A program made the position numbers and the translations under genes. Of a DNA stretch of 64,000 nt, positions 18,183 to 28,160 are shown in pieces. This stretch comes from Paenibacillus eucommiae (lineage in GTDB: Bacteria; Bacillota; Bacilli; Paenibacillales; NBRC-103111): contig NZ_JAGGLB010000001.1 in assembly GCF_017874215.1 (NCBI RefSeq), positions 496,001 through 560,000 on the forward strand. The letters are read 5' to 3'. Below the pieces are notes generated by a model. The model worked only from the letters and a program-made list of their open reading frames with translations. It was not told where the DNA came from and made no database searches. Positions within the stretch are counted from its first letter, which is position 1. Each line of letters opens with the position of its first letter.

Positions 18183-21158
18183 TTATGCTGCAACCATGTT
18201 CGCATCGGCTTGCTGCTTTCGCTCACGTCTCGCCTTCATATAATGAAGAGCTTCATAGAAGGTAGGCACCATAATAAGCGTAAATACAGTGGCAAAGGAT
18301 AATCCGCCAATCACGACGACCGCCAATCCTTTGGAAACAAGGCTGCCCTGCTCAGATTTGGCAAACAACAGCGGCAGCATCGCGCAGATTGTAGCCACAG
18401 CTGTCATAAGAATAGGGCGCATACGTGATGACGCTGCTTCAAGCAAAGCTTCGCGTATATTCATGTTTTGTTCATTCTGATTCACACGGTCAATCAATAC
18501 AATCGCATTCGTCACGACGATTCCAATGAGCATAACGATCCCAAAGATCGATGTCATCTCAAAAGGAGTCCCCGTGACCATCATTGCCAATACTGCGCCG
18601 ATTGCAGCGAATGGGAGCGAAAGGATGCATGCAATCGGGGCGCGGAATGTTTTGAACGTAATGAGCATAATCAGAAATACAATGCCGATGGAAACCAGCA
18701 TGTTCATATATAAATCTGTAAAGTCGCCAGTTTGATCAATGAATGCCCCGCCCTGCACGACTGCAATGCTGCTTGGCAGCTTCAAATCTTTGATCACGGT
18801 GCTAATCTCTGTATTCATATCAGACATTTTATCTGTTATGACTTGAGCTGTGATTCGAATATAGGGCTGTCCGTTTTTCTGATAAAAGCTGCTAGAACCA
18901 TTTGTTTTTTCAATTTTTGCAATTGATGATAACGCTGCCGTTCCGGTTCTTGTCATGATCTGAAGACCAGCCAGGTCGGTACTGGTCGATGGATGGATCA
19001 TCCCATCCAGGAACACAGGCGTGTCTCTTCCATCCAGAACCATGGAACCGATAGGTGTCGGGTTTAGCAAGGATCGAATGGTCAGCGCGGTTTCCTGTGG
19101 ATTGGCTAAAGCCGGATCTACAACGATAGCATATCCGGGCTTCGTTTCATCCTGATTGCTGCTTACATCTTCCACGCCTTCGATGGCTTTCACCGCGGCA
19201 GTGACAACAGCGGCGGCTTTGGCCAATTCCTGTTTATTGTCTCCCGTCAAATCCAGCGTAACCGGAGTGACCTTGGGACCTGTATCCGAATCAGCGTCAT
19301 AGGAATTGATTTGCTCCCGAAAATGATCGGCATTCACGCCTTCTTTTAATAGAACAGAATATTGGGCATTCCTGGATGAAACGACTTGCCCGGACTTTGC
19401 ATTTTCTTCGCTGTTGCCTAGCTGCATAATAACATATTTGACTTCACTTTGTGACATGATAAACTTCTCAAATTCAATTGCTTTTTCTTTAAACGTAGTG
19501 GCAGGCGTTTCCGGCGAGTACGTTAAACCGAAGGATAGAGAAGTATCATCTTCAGCGCTGACGGCACCTTTGGGCAAAGCGATATACATGACTATGGAGC
19601 CTATGAATAGAAACAGGGAAAGTCCAATAGCTATGATCTTATGATTCAATGCCCATGCTAGTACATGCAATAACCTTCCCGGTTCCCTATGAGGCTTCAA
19701 ACTGGCGTTTCTTAATAGCCACGCGCTCATAAGCGGAACGACAGTGAGCGCTACGAACAGGGAAGAGAGTAAAGCATAGGTGACAGTTAAGGCAAAAGGC
19801 AGCAGAAAGGCCTGCAAGGTGCCCTCCAATAGACCGATCGGCAGGAAAACCGCAACTGTCGTTAAGGTGGAAGCCGTAATCGCTTTGGCAACTTCGCGTA
19901 CCGAATCGATAATCAACTCCTTGGAAAACTCCGCTTTTTGCGTTCTGCGGAATATGTTTTCGATGACGACAATGCTATCGTCGACAAGTCGCCCGACGGC
20001 AACGGCCACACCGCCCAAGGTTAGCAGATTTAAAGTAACACCTGATTTCGATAAGAGAAACAAGGTTAAGCCTAGTGACAGCGGAATGGAGAACACCGTA
20101 ATCAGCGTAGATCGAAGATTTCTTAAAAATAATAGAATGACAATAGCAGCGAATAAAGCACCTAGCAATACTTCTCTCATCATACTGTTCACCGAGGAGA
20201 CGACCTTATCGGAAGTCGCATTGTAGATTTCTGCTGTTGCATTAGGATATTGCTTCTGTATACCTTCGGCGGTTGTGGCAATTTCTTTTCCAATCGTTAC
20301 TGCGTTTGAGCTCGCATCCTTTGTAACGATAATTTCCAAGGAATCTTTACCATTAACTCGCATAATGCTCTCTTGATTAGAAGCCGCCTCTACTGCAGCA
20401 ACATCCTTGAGCTTGATCCCTGGCGCGATAATCAAATTACCCACTGCCGCCAGATCTGTGAGATTACCGATAACTTTGATTTCACTAGCCTTGCCGTCAA
20501 TTGACTTTTCACCTATCGCAGCCGACATATTTTGGCCCTTCAAGGCGCCCGTTAAAGCCTGCAGCGGCACTTTCGCTTGGGCAAGCTTATCTTTATCCGG
20601 ATGAATCCACACTCTGGATTCAGAGGCTCCAGATAGTACGGCGCTGGAAACGCCATTAATTTGCTGGAATTTTGGTAAAATCCGATCCTGTGCCAGTGCG
20701 ATATTTTCCTTCGTTAATCCGTCCTTGAAGGTTAATGATAGCTGTGCAATTGGACGCATGGACGTATTAAACTGGACAACAAAGGGCTTTGACATTCCCT
20801 GCGGGAGCGTGATGGCGTTGACCGCCTCTTGCACATTTGCTTTGGCATCCTTCATGTTCATCCCCGAGTCAAAGGTCATTTCAATTTTAGCAAATCCATC
20901 TGCCGAGGTGGAGAACATCTCTTTTTTTCCTTTTACGATGGATAAAGCATGTTCTAAAGGCTCCGTTGCACCAGTCAGCATTGTTTGGGCGTCAAAGCCC
21001 TGACCGATTATGGTAATACTCACTTCCGGTCTATCTGCCGAGGGGAGATACTCCATAGGAAGTTTAAAATAACTGAATATGCCCAACCCCATAAACAATA
21101 CCGCCATAAAGAGTACAGCAGCTTTGTTGACGAAGGCCCATTTTGTAAACCAAGTCAT
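18183..21158 (-). CDS. RND-family efflux pump (HAE1/SwrC-like)
   Basis: A 991-residue inner-membrane transporter with the RND layout: a first helix (residues 10-30), a large extracytoplasmic loop, helices 2-6, a second loop and helices 8-12. Transmembrane segment 4 carries the proton-relay pair in AVAVGRLVDDSIVVIENIFRR. PMEYLPSADRPEVSITIIGQG near residue 35 is the conserved start of the first porter domain, and AALLSSLFVALTVVPLMSAWLL-type sequence closes the first half. In Bacillus the closest analogue is SwrC/YerP, linked to surfactin tolerance. No membrane-fusion partner is encoded in this window. It follows the ABC permease gene by 24 bp. Substrate unknown. Confidence 0.9.
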   Translation of the reverse strand: MTWFTKWAFVNKAAVLFMAVLFMGLGIFSYFKLPMEYLPSADRPEVSITIIGQGFDAQTMLTGATEPLEHALSIVKGKKEMFSTSADGFAKIEMTFDSGMNMKDAKANVQEAVNAITLPQGMSKPFVVQFNTSMRPIAQLSLTFKDGLTKENIALAQDRILPKFQQINGVSSAVLSGASESRVWIHPDKDKLAQAKVPLQALTGALKGQNMSAAIGEKSIDGKASEIKVIGNLTDLAAVGNLIIAPGIKLKDVAAVEAASNQESIMRVNGKDSLEIIVTKDASSNAVTIGKEIATTAEGIQKQYPNATAEIYNATSDKVVSSVNSMMREVLLGALFAAIVILLFLRNLRSTLITVFSIPLSLGLTLFLLSKSGVTLNLLTLGGVAVAVGRLVDDSIVVIENIFRRTQKAEFSKELIIDSVREVAKAITASTLTTVAVFLPIGLLEGTLQAFLLPFALTVTYALLSSLFVALTVVPLMSAWLLRNASLKPHREPGRLLHVLAWALNHKIIAIGLSLFLFIGSIVMYIALPKGAVSAEDDTSLSFGLTYSPETPATTFKEKAIEFEKFIMSQSEVKYVIMQLGNSEENAKSGQVVSSRNAQYSVLLKEGVNADHFREQINSYDADSDTGPKVTPVTLDLTGDNKQELAKAAAVVTAAVKAIEGVEDVSSNQDETKPGYAIVVDPALANPQETALTIRSLLNPTPIGSMVLDGRDTPVFLDGMIHPSTSTDLAGLQIMTRTGTAALSSIAKIEKTNGSSSFYQKNGQPYIRITAQVITDKMSDMNTEISTVIKDLKLPSSIAVVQGGAFIDQTGDFTDLYMNMLVSIGIVFLIMLITFKTFRAPIACILSLPFAAIGAVLAMMVTGTPFEMTSIFGIVMLIGIVVTNAIVLIDRVNQNEQNMNIREALLEAASSRMRPILMTAVATICAMLPLLFAKSEQGSLVSKGLAVVVIGGLSFATVFTLIMVPTFYEALHYMKARRERKQQADANMVAA

Positions 21159-21182
21159 GGTTCAATTCCCCTTTCGTTCATC

Positions 21183-23558
21183 CTATGGCCGTGCAGCGGC
21201 GATTTTGTTTAGAAATGTGGTGAAATCCGTGTCCACTTTCGCATCCTCATTCTTGACTTCTCCTTCAAACTGCTGCGCATACTCGTATATTTGCAGGATC
21301 ACCTTCGGAAAGTCTTCCTTGCCGACTGATTGATAGACATTGTTCATCGCTAAGTAAACCGGATGCGGCGCGCCGTTCAATTTATGCCTACTCGGGATAA
21401 ACAACGGTCCGTCTTGCGGATTACCACTGTGCTCAATAAATTGCGATATAGCATCTGTCATATAGCTTGTGAGTTTAAACATGGGACTGGGCATGGTGGT
21501 GGATGCTAGAACAGTCTCCTTCATAAGATACTTATCAAAGTACCAGAATCCGTTATTGGTCATCGAGGCGGGATGAATCAAATACGGTAAATAGCTGAGG
21601 CCATTCCCATCGATCAGTTTGAGAGAATCTCTCCTGAGTGGCAAGTCATATAATAGTTGGTTGTCCAACGAATCATTGGTCCTGCTGCCCGGGTAATCCG
21701 TGCGGATGAAATGAATGTTATTCGGGTAGTAGGCATCGGGATTCAGCATCTTTGCAATTTTAGCCAATTCCGTATAATGCGTGAGCAGCTTGCTTGTAAG
21801 GGGCTTAGCTTTAGCCGGTGGAATCTGATTGGATAAAGTAATCGAAAGCGCTGTATGATCGTTCGCTTCCTTCCACTCGGTAATATCCCCGCCAATGAGG
21901 TTAAAGCCGCGAATGCCTGCAGCATCGAACTTGACCCGCTGCCTTCCCCCTGCAGCTTGCAAATCCGTCCTCTCCCCATTTGCGACAAGACGCATCTGCC
22001 CGCCCGCTTCAACTTCTACATGGAAATCGGCAGGCAGCCGGTAAGGCTCGCTCTCGCTCACAGCTTCATCCATAACGGGGCTTGAAATCCTTCCGTCGAA
22101 GTGGATTTGCTCCAGCCCGGCCAGTCTGTCGGTACCCGGATAAGGATACCATCCGTAATATCCTGGCAGGAACAACTGATCCTTATCAATAAAAACCCTT
22201 CGCTCCCAATGGGCATCCAAGGAATTATCTATCCCTCCCGATCCTTGCGGATCGTACCAGTCATTGACCGTACCTGCATAAACTATTGTTAGCTTCACGT
22301 TCGTCCGAGGCTGTAAGGGGCTAGCAGGAACAACCCACACAACATCCTCTCCTGGCTCCCATTCGAAGTCCGCCTGCATTCCATCAACCTTTATTTCATT
22401 TACTTGGAAATGATGCCTTAACGACAGCGGAAACCGGCCAAATGCCTCATTGCCTCCATGCTTCAACCGAATCGTGCCCTGCACCTCCATTCGGTGCTTC
22501 TCCTCCAAGTTTACCTTCAAATCGTAGTCGAGAGCAGTCAGCCCGCTGTACCGCTGGCCGATTTGCAGCATATTTTTATGCTGCTGCGTTAACGGATTCA
22601 TATTCGGATCCGCTTCTTTTCCAGCCAAAAACCGCTCGATAGCAGCCTGATTGATCTCCGCTGGATTCTCTTGAGGCAGTTCTCTATAAAATGCTAAATT
22701 CTGCTTAGCGGACTCAGTACGCTCCTGCCAAATAGAAGCATAGTAAAAAACACTTATACACATTGTCACAACAGCTGCGGCTACGATTGGGTAAAAAATG
22801 ATATTACGCTTTTTTTCCTTCCTGCTGTCCATTGCCCTATACACAATTCCGCTGAAAATGATGATGATAAGTGCTGTATAGAACAAACGGTGCAGCCAAT
22901 ACGCCGCGTTGCCGGTAAATCCCCATAATTCCGAAAAAAAACCTAATCTGGACAAGTCGGTGAGTCCGAAATCGGCGAAATAGGTCCAGTGTACCGGTAT
23001 AAACTTGAGAAGAATTAATTTAGCAAATAAAAGAAGAAATACCACAATCCCCAAACTGTACAAGTAAACGATACGATGGCGGGTCCATGTGCCAATCCAA
23101 AAGCCAAGCAAGATTGTGAACGTCATCGGAATAACATAGGAGCTGAGCATTTGCAGCCCAGCGGTCATCGAAGAAAAAGCCATCCCCGCTTGCCAGGATT
23201 GATAAGCGTAAAAACAGGCAGGTAAAAGCGCGACTATACCGAACGGAAGGATCAAAGCAATCAGTCTGGCCAATATCAATTGCCCCGAATGATAAGGCAA
23301 TGCGTTCAGCACGCGATCGGATTTCGCCGCAGCGTCTCTTCGAGCCGCCGAAACGGCCAAAAATTGCGCCAAAAGAAACATAAACCACATAAACCTGTAA
23401 GCACTTGATGTTGCGTACCATCCTATATCATCGGCATAATGGTTGTTTATCAAGGGTATCAAAAACGCTCCAACTACTATAGCAAGCAGGACCCCAATAA
23501 ACACTCCCCGTAACAAAAGCTTACATTCCACAATCATATATTTCCAAAGTGCAGTCAT
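21183..23558 (-). CDS. ABC-2 type permease fused to an M1-aminopeptidase-like extracellular domain
   Basis: A 791-residue protein. The first 280 residues hold seven hydrophobic helices of ABC-2 permease type (ECKLLLRGVFIGVLLAIVVGAF, VSAARRDAAAKSDRVLNALPY). Residues about 330-560 resemble the N-terminal beta-saddle of M1 metallopeptidases (LDYDLKVNLEEKHRMEVQGTIRL, VNEIKVDGMQADFEWEPGEDVVWV). The C-terminal part keeps an M1-like outline but lacks the HEXXH zinc motif, so peptidase activity is not expected. The gene overlaps the upstream ATPase stop by 4 bp (ATGA), which couples them as one transporter. Permease-peptidase fusions of this shape are known in Firmicutes; the function here is not established. 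Confidence 0.75.
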   Translation of the reverse strand: MTALWKYMIVECKLLLRGVFIGVLLAIVVGAFLIPLINNHYADDIGWYATSSAYRFMWFMFLLAQFLAVSAARRDAAAKSDRVLNALPYHSGQLILARLIALILPFGIVALLPACFYAYQSWQAGMAFSSMTAGLQMLSSYVIPMTFTILLGFWIGTWTRHRIVYLYSLGIVVFLLLFAKLILLKFIPVHWTYFADFGLTDLSRLGFFSELWGFTGNAAYWLHRLFYTALIIIIFSGIVYRAMDSRKEKKRNIIFYPIVAAAVVTMCISVFYYASIWQERTESAKQNLAFYRELPQENPAEINQAAIERFLAGKEADPNMNPLTQQHKNMLQIGQRYSGLTALDYDLKVNLEEKHRMEVQGTIRLKHGGNEAFGRFPLSLRHHFQVNEIKVDGMQADFEWEPGEDVVWVVPASPLQPRTNVKLTIVYAGTVNDWYDPQGSGGIDNSLDAHWERRVFIDKDQLFLPGYYGWYPYPGTDRLAGLEQIHFDGRISSPVMDEAVSESEPYRLPADFHVEVEAGGQMRLVANGERTDLQAAGGRQRVKFDAAGIRGFNLIGGDITEWKEANDHTALSITLSNQIPPAKAKPLTSKLLTHYTELAKIAKMLNPDAYYPNNIHFIRTDYPGSRTNDSLDNQLLYDLPLRRDSLKLIDGNGLSYLPYLIHPASMTNNGFWYFDKYLMKETVLASTTMPSPMFKLTSYMTDAISQFIEHSGNPQDGPLFIPSRHKLNGAPHPVYLAMNNVYQSVGKEDFPKVILQIYEYAQQFEGEVKNEDAKVDTDFTTFLNKIAAARP

Positions 23559-24433
23559 GGCTGCAGCTCCTCCCCTCTTATGACATTTACATAAGCGTCT
23601 TCCAAACCAATGCGAGCCGGTTCGGCGCCTTCGAATGGCTTAATGTCCGACAACACGCGTATTTCCTGACCGTACGCCGCTTTCCGGGCAGAAATTACTT
23701 TCATTTGCTGCTTAATCGCGTCGAACTGCGACTCCCCGACATTTCCCGTCCACACCCGGCCTTTTACCTGATCAAGCAGCGATTCCTGCGTTCCTTGGTA
23801 AACAATGCGGCCTTGTTTCATCATGGCGAGCTGATTGCAGGCGTTCTCGATGTCAGCTACAATGTGCGTGGACAGGATCACGATACGATCCGTACTTAAG
23901 TCACGAAGAACATGTCGGAAACGTATCCGCTCCTCCAGATCGAGTCCTGCTGTCGGTTCATCGACGATAATCAGCTGCGGCGATCCCAACAGTGCTTGAG
24001 CGATCCCGATCCGCTGTTTCATGCCGCCGGAATAACTCCCCACTCGTTTCTTCGCTTTTTCGCTCATATTCACTTGCTCCAGCATCGAAACAACGGCTTC
24101 TTTCCGCTTACGGGAATTCGTCATTCCTTTCATCATCGCTACATAGTCGAGATACTCGTAACCGGATAGTTTGTTATATAAACCGAACTCCTGCGGCAAG
24201 TACCCCAACATCGCCCGAATCGCCTGATCGTCCCTGCCCAACTTGTAATCGCCGATCGCCACACTTCCTTCTGTGGCCGGCTGTAGGGTAGAGAGAATTT
24301 GCATAAGTGTTGATTTCCCGGCACCATTCGGACCGAGTAAACCGAATATGCCTTTTTGTATCGTCAGGGTGACCCCGCTCATCGCTTGAAAGGATCCGTA
24401 TGTTTTCCCCAGGTTCGTAATTTGAATTTGCAC
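23555..24433 (-). CDS. ABC transporter ATP-binding protein
   Basis: About 292 residues from a GTG at 24433, preceded by GGGGAGG at nine bases; the longer frame to 24469 has no site. Walker A is GPNGAGKST, the signature YSGGMKQR, Walker B LIIVDEPTAGLD, and a switch His lies in ILSTHIVADIENAC. The Q-loop is YLPQEFGLYNKLSGYEYL. The last 70 residues (ARKAAYGQEIRVLSD) are an extra regulatory tail. It is the first gene of the six-gene operon and overlaps the 791-residue permease gene. Likely BcrA/CcmA-type drug or peptide transport, cargo unknown. Confidence 0.92.
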   Translation of the reverse strand: MQIQITNLGKTYGSFQAMSGVTLTIQKGIFGLLGPNGAGKSTLMQILSTLQPATEGSVAIGDYKLGRDDQAIRAMLGYLPQEFGLYNKLSGYEYLDYVAMMKGMTNSRKRKEAVVSMLEQVNMSEKAKKRVGSYSGGMKQRIGIAQALLGSPQLIIVDEPTAGLDLEERIRFRHVLRDLSTDRIVILSTHIVADIENACNQLAMMKQGRIVYQGTQESLLDQVKGRVWTGNVGESQFDAIKQQMKVISARKAAYGQEIRVLSDIKPFEGAEPARIGLEDAYVNVIRGEELQP

Positions 24434-24574
24434 AGGCTGCAGCCTCCCCAAAATGACAAGCTTGCTCAATGTTCGCGCGCGTTGAAGCAGGCTTCAGTTA
24501 ATATAACGAGCATGCAGCCAAAAAGATTTCGTATTGCAGCTTCTTTTTTCAGTCCATAAAGAAGAGGTATATAA

Positions 24575-24616
24575 AGAAAAAACCTCCAAAACCGCATTGC
24601 AGCAGTTTCGAAGGTT
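24575..24616 (-). terminator. Rho-independent terminator after the isomerase gene
   Basis: On the minus strand, AACCTTCGAAAC pairs imperfectly with GTTTTGGAGGTT around a loop and runs into TTTTTTC. It lies 35 bp past the stop codon at 24651. Confidence 0.75.
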
Positions 24617-24650
24617 CAAGATTTTACACTAGCCCATAAGGCAGCCCGTG

Positions 24651-25439
24651 TTAATTTAATGTTTCTAGCTGAGCTAGAACTGGTTCTAGAATTTCTTTCT
24701 TGAACTGATCAAGCGCCGTGTCCGTGTCGATCGTGTAGCCGCACTCAAGGCCAATGAAGCCATTAAAGCCTGTCTCCTTGATTGCTTTTAGAATATTGAA
24801 GTAGTTGAGCTCTCCCGTGCCTGGCTGCTTACGTCCCGGATTGTCCGCTATGTGATAGTGATTAATTCGATCCTTGTAGCCTATGGCGTTACGAATAACG
24901 TTGCCTTCAGTAACCTGCTGGTGATATACATCAAAAACAAGCTTTACGTAAGGGCTGCCCACTTGATCAATGACCTCAACGGACTCATCCGAACGCTGAA
25001 GGAAATGCCCTTGATGATCAATGAGCCCGTTCAGCGGCTCTACCTCAAGTATGATACCAGCCTCCTCGAAGAGAGGAGCGCATCGCTTCAACGTCTCGAC
25101 CATGCTCTGCCGCTGGACTTCCCGCGGAATCCCCTCCAATACGTTGCCCGTCTGAGAAATAACGGACTTCACATTCAAGATTCGACAAGCTTCAATCGTC
25201 TGTCGGGCCCCTTCCAGATAAGACTCTCGCAAGGATGCATCTACCAGGTTCATGAACTTCGTGCAGGTTGCACTAATTCCAACGCCGATTCTCTCCTGCT
25301 CCTTAGCCACTCTCTTCAAATCCTCAAGGTTCCACCATGCGTAGTACTCCAGTCCTTGAAAGCCGTGCTCTTTAATTTTCTCCAAATGGTAAATTTCATC
25401 TTTCCCGGAATAAGCTCCAATACATAGTGAGAATTTCAT
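24651..25439 (-). CDS. Sugar isomerase/epimerase, hydroxypyruvate-isomerase-like TIM barrel
   Basis: A 262-residue TIM barrel of the AP-endonuclease-2/xylose-isomerase superfamily. Metal-site patterns are visible: ILEVEPLNGLIDHQGHFL near residue 130, VKLVFDVYHQQVTEGN near 165, NHYHIADNPGRKQPGTGELNY near 187, and GFIGLECGY near 225. This set is the pattern of the Hyi/OtnI-type group, which isomerises hydroxypyruvate or related small sugar acids. No linked kinase or dehydrogenase is present to suggest a pathway, so the substrate is inference. The gene stands alone on the minus strand with its own terminator. Confidence 0.85.
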   Translation of the reverse strand: MKFSLCIGAYSGKDEIYHLEKIKEHGFQGLEYYAWWNLEDLKRVAKEQERIGVGISATCTKFMNLVDASLRESYLEGARQTIEACRILNVKSVISQTGNVLEGIPREVQRQSMVETLKRCAPLFEEAGIILEVEPLNGLIDHQGHFLQRSDESVEVIDQVGSPYVKLVFDVYHQQVTEGNVIRNAIGYKDRINHYHIADNPGRKQPGTGELNYFNILKAIKETGFNGFIGLECGYTIDTDTALDQFKKEILEPVLAQLETLN

Positions 25440-25489
25440 CGTTAAGCGTCTCCTTTAAGGTTTCAATATGCCTCGCGCATAGGAACGTG

Positions 25490-27598
25490 TTAAATTTTGA
25501 AGCGGGTCAGCTTCTCAAGCAGCTCTTGAACCATATTGCTAAGCGCCGCTGAGGATGAAGCTATCTCTTCCATAGAAGCCAGCTGTTCTTCGGATGCTGA
25601 CGCCACACTTTGCGAATTACCGGAGGCTTCGCTTGCGAGGCGGGACAACTCTTCTACTGCAGCGTTCACTTGCTCGGAGCTGGCATTCATCTGTTCCGAT
25701 GCCGCGGACACCTCTTGTATCTGATCGCCAACTCGAAGCATTTCTTCTGCTACCGTCTGGAACAAAGCCGCACTTTCAACGACGTATTGCTCACCCGCTC
25801 TCACTTCGCTCGTACCCAGCTTCATCATTCGGGAAGCATTCTCCGTATCGTCCTGTACTTGATCGATCAGTCCCGTAATCTCTTCAGCCGCCCTAGAAGT
25901 CTGATCGGCAAGCTTGCGAACTTCAGCAGCAACGACGGCGAAGCCCCGTCCATGTTCTCCTGCCCTGGCCGCTTCAATATTGGCGTTCAATGCCAGAAGA
26001 TTGGTCTGATTGCTAATCTGGGAAATCAGGCTGACAATGCCTCCGATTTCCTTCGAACGTTTCCCCAGGTTCTCGATAACCTGTTCCGCTTCAGCGACCG
26101 TGCTTCTCACCCTCGTCATCTCTTCCCCGGCTTCACGCATGCGGGTATTTCCCAGCTCCGTATGATGCCGTACATCTTGCACAGATGAAGAAACTGCAGA
26201 TGAAGATGCAGCGATTCTCTCGATGCCAATTGACATTTCGGCCATTGCTTTAGCTGTTTCTCCAGCGTACCGATTTTGCGTTTCCGAGCCTGCAGCCACC
26301 TCTTCGCTGGCACGGGCGATCATCTCCGATGCTTGAGACGTCTGCTCTGCGCTTGCGGTCAGCTGCTCGGAAGTAGCTCCAACCGACATGGATAGATCGG
26401 AAACATGATGAAACATCCCCCGCAGTTCTTCAGTCATGTGATTAAAACTGTCTGCAAGCTGACCGAATTCATCCCTGCTTCTCATCTCCACCTTTTGCGT
26501 CAGATCCCCTTCCGCCATTTTTTGCACGCTCCTGACTAACGTATGCACATGGCGAATGATCATCATCCGGATTAGAAATGCGAGTACAATGCCCAGTACG
26601 ATCATAGAAACAATGCTAATAATCAGCGATGTTACTTTACTTTCATTGTAGGATTTAAGAATTTCCTTCTCCGGAACAACAGTTTCCACATACATGACAT
26701 TGTCACTGCCCTCTATCCGAACAGGTATGAACACACTCAGGGCTTTATCACCATGTGCGTCGAAAATATAGCCTTGCTCCGCGTTCCCGGAAGTCAAATT
26801 GGTGAACAACGCTGCCTTCTCCGGAGCGTCTCCGTAAGGCTGAAAAATGCGCTCGGGCTGCACCGGATTGACGACATAGTTTCCTGCTTCGGAAATCACA
26901 GTCACGTACCCGCCTAACGGATCCTGCTCCGCCGCTTCCTTCTGCAGCGAATCCAGCGCAATGTCTACTCCCACCATACCCAGAAAGCTATCATTCTTAT
27001 CGAGGATAGGTACGAGCAGCGATGTCATCGGAACCGTTTGCCCGCCAACTTCATACGTATAGGGCTCCATCAACGTTACTTTCTTGCTCTTCTTTGGGAT
27101 TAAATAAAAATCTCCAATTCCCTGAGCCTCATAGCCCTTAAGCTGCTCAACCTGGATCGAGTCACCACTTCTGAAAACGTAGGGAATCAATCGTCCAGTC
27201 TCATCATCGTATGGAGATTTATTCTTATGCTCCGCATCCTTGCCGTCGAAAGCATTAGGCTCCCATAACGTATACGTTGCAAGAATGTCAGGATGAGCCT
27301 CCAGCATTTGCTTCAACAGATCTACCACTTCAGCACGGGAATAAGATTGTGCAACCTTGGCATTACGTAGAACCAAAGCCAGCATATCCATTTCCTGTTT
27401 AAGCCCTGCCAGCTTTTGACTAAATTCCTCTGAAAAGCTTTGAGCCGCATGCTTCGCCTCGACCTCTCCCATACTAACACTTACGGTCTTAAGCTGATTG
27501 AGATTTACAAGCACAAGAACAATAAAAATAACTACTAGAAGTGCTGCTAGAGATGATATCATTTTAAGTGTCAAAGAAATCCCATTTTTGTTTTTCAT
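25490..27598 (-). CDS. Methyl-accepting chemotaxis protein with dCache sensor
   Basis: About 702 residues from an ATG at 27598 (GGGGGTG eight bases upstream; the frame extends to 27664 without a site). One helix at about residues 12-32 leads into an extracellular double-Cache sensor ([38 protein letters not shown]). A second helix near 315-340 leads to a HAMP domain ([32 protein letters not shown]) and a long signalling coiled coil. The hairpin tip is intact: [40 protein letters not shown]. It binds an unknown small ligand outside the cell and controls CheA. No other chemotaxis gene is nearby. Confidence 0.93.
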   Translation of the reverse strand: MKNKNGISLTLKMISSLAALLVVIFIVLVLVNLNQLKTVSVSMGEVEAKHAAQSFSEEFSQKLAGLKQEMDMLALVLRNAKVAQSYSRAEVVDLLKQMLEAHPDILATYTLWEPNAFDGKDAEHKNKSPYDDETGRLIPYVFRSGDSIQVEQLKGYEAQGIGDFYLIPKKSKKVTLMEPYTYEVGGQTVPMTSLLVPILDKNDSFLGMVGVDIALDSLQKEAAEQDPLGGYVTVISEAGNYVVNPVQPERIFQPYGDAPEKAALFTNLTSGNAEQGYIFDAHGDKALSVFIPVRIEGSDNVMYVETVVPEKEILKSYNESKVTSLIISIVSMIVLGIVLAFLIRMMIIRHVHTLVRSVQKMAEGDLTQKVEMRSRDEFGQLADSFNHMTEELRGMFHHVSDLSMSVGATSEQLTASAEQTSQASEMIARASEEVAAGSETQNRYAGETAKAMAEMSIGIERIAASSSAVSSSVQDVRHHTELGNTRMREAGEEMTRVRSTVAEAEQVIENLGKRSKEIGGIVSLISQISNQTNLLALNANIEAARAGEHGRGFAVVAAEVRKLADQTSRAAEEITGLIDQVQDDTENASRMMKLGTSEVRAGEQYVVESAALFQTVAEEMLRVGDQIQEVSAASEQMNASSEQVNAAVEELSRLASEASGNSQSVASASEEQLASMEEIASSSAALSNMVQELLEKLTRFKI

Positions 27599-27690
27599 GT
27601 AATTGCACCCCCTGTTGTTCTTGCTGTATATATCGACATAATTCGTCAATAAATGAAGCGACATTGAGTAAATGCTTAAATATCCGAATT

Positions 27691-27725
27691 AAAAAAACCT
27701 CCCGTAATGAGAGGCCGCTTGGGAG
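27691..27725 (-). terminator. Rho-independent terminator after the DUF3886 gene
   Basis: On the minus strand, CTCCC pairs with GGGAG and is followed by seven T. The stem is short and the loop long, so it may be partly efficient. It separates the DUF3886 gene from the chemoreceptor gene. Confidence 0.6.
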
Positions 27726-27752
27726 AGAATAATCCTGATTATTAGTTTAAAC

Positions 27753-28010
27753 CTACTTATTTTTTCGCCAGTCCAGATTACTGTTGTTCAGGAGATGCTC
27801 AAAATCATTCTCCAGCCTTTTCTGTTCCGCCTTTCGGGCTTCTTCCGCCTGGGTCCTTATCAGCTCTGTCTTCTTATTTTCAACAGCCTTTAATTCATCG
27901 GCTTGAGCTTTCAGTTTGCCTAGAATTTCAGGACTTAATAGATCCTTTAAAGTGGCAGGTTGGTCTTGGGAAGCAGGTTTTGGAGCAGGAGGATTTTTTC
28001 TCTTCGCCAT
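27753..28010 (-). CDS. YqkE-like small protein (DUF3886)
   Basis: About 85 residues from an ATG at 28010, which has GAGGTG seven bases upstream; the longer frame to 28058 does not. The sequence is lysine-rich and largely helical: ATLKDLLSPEILGKLKAQADELK, a charged coil, then FEHLLNNSNLDWRKNK, the conserved C-terminus of the Bacillus YqkE family. Members are common in Bacilli, soluble and of unknown function. It is next to the CRISPR remnant but shows no link to it. Confidence 0.8.
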   Translation of the reverse strand: MAKRKNPPAPKPASQDQPATLKDLLSPEILGKLKAQADELKAVENKKTELIRTQAEEARKAEQKRLENDFEHLLNNSNLDWRKNK

Positions 28011-28068
28011 AGCATTCACCTCGGTTTCTGCCCCCATTATAGCAATTTTCAAGCGCACATTCTATACT

Positions 28069-28160
28069 CAGCTTTACGCACTCGGGGTGTGACATATTTC
28101 CCAAGAAAATAGGGGGTGTTGTTACATATTTCAATCCACGCACCCCATACAGGGTGCGAC
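28069..28160 (-). CRISPR. Type I-C CRISPR remnant: one intact repeat, one spacer, one degenerate repeat
   Basis: The intact 33-bp repeat (28128-28160) read on the minus strand begins GTCGCACCC and ends GTGGATTGAAAT, with a central inverted repeat, the type I-C consensus form. It is next to the leader. A 34-bp spacer (28094-28127), the usual length for type I-C, separates it from a shortened copy at about 28069-28093 (GTCACACCCCGAGTGCG on the minus strand) in which several central bases are missing, as in the terminal repeat of an old array. No further units follow. The array has clearly collapsed. Confidence 0.85.

Noticed and set aside
18468..20226. Several plus-strand frames opposite the RND gene (for example 148 residues at 19780)
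   Set aside because: Shadows of the 991-codon RND gene, which has clear family motifs throughout.
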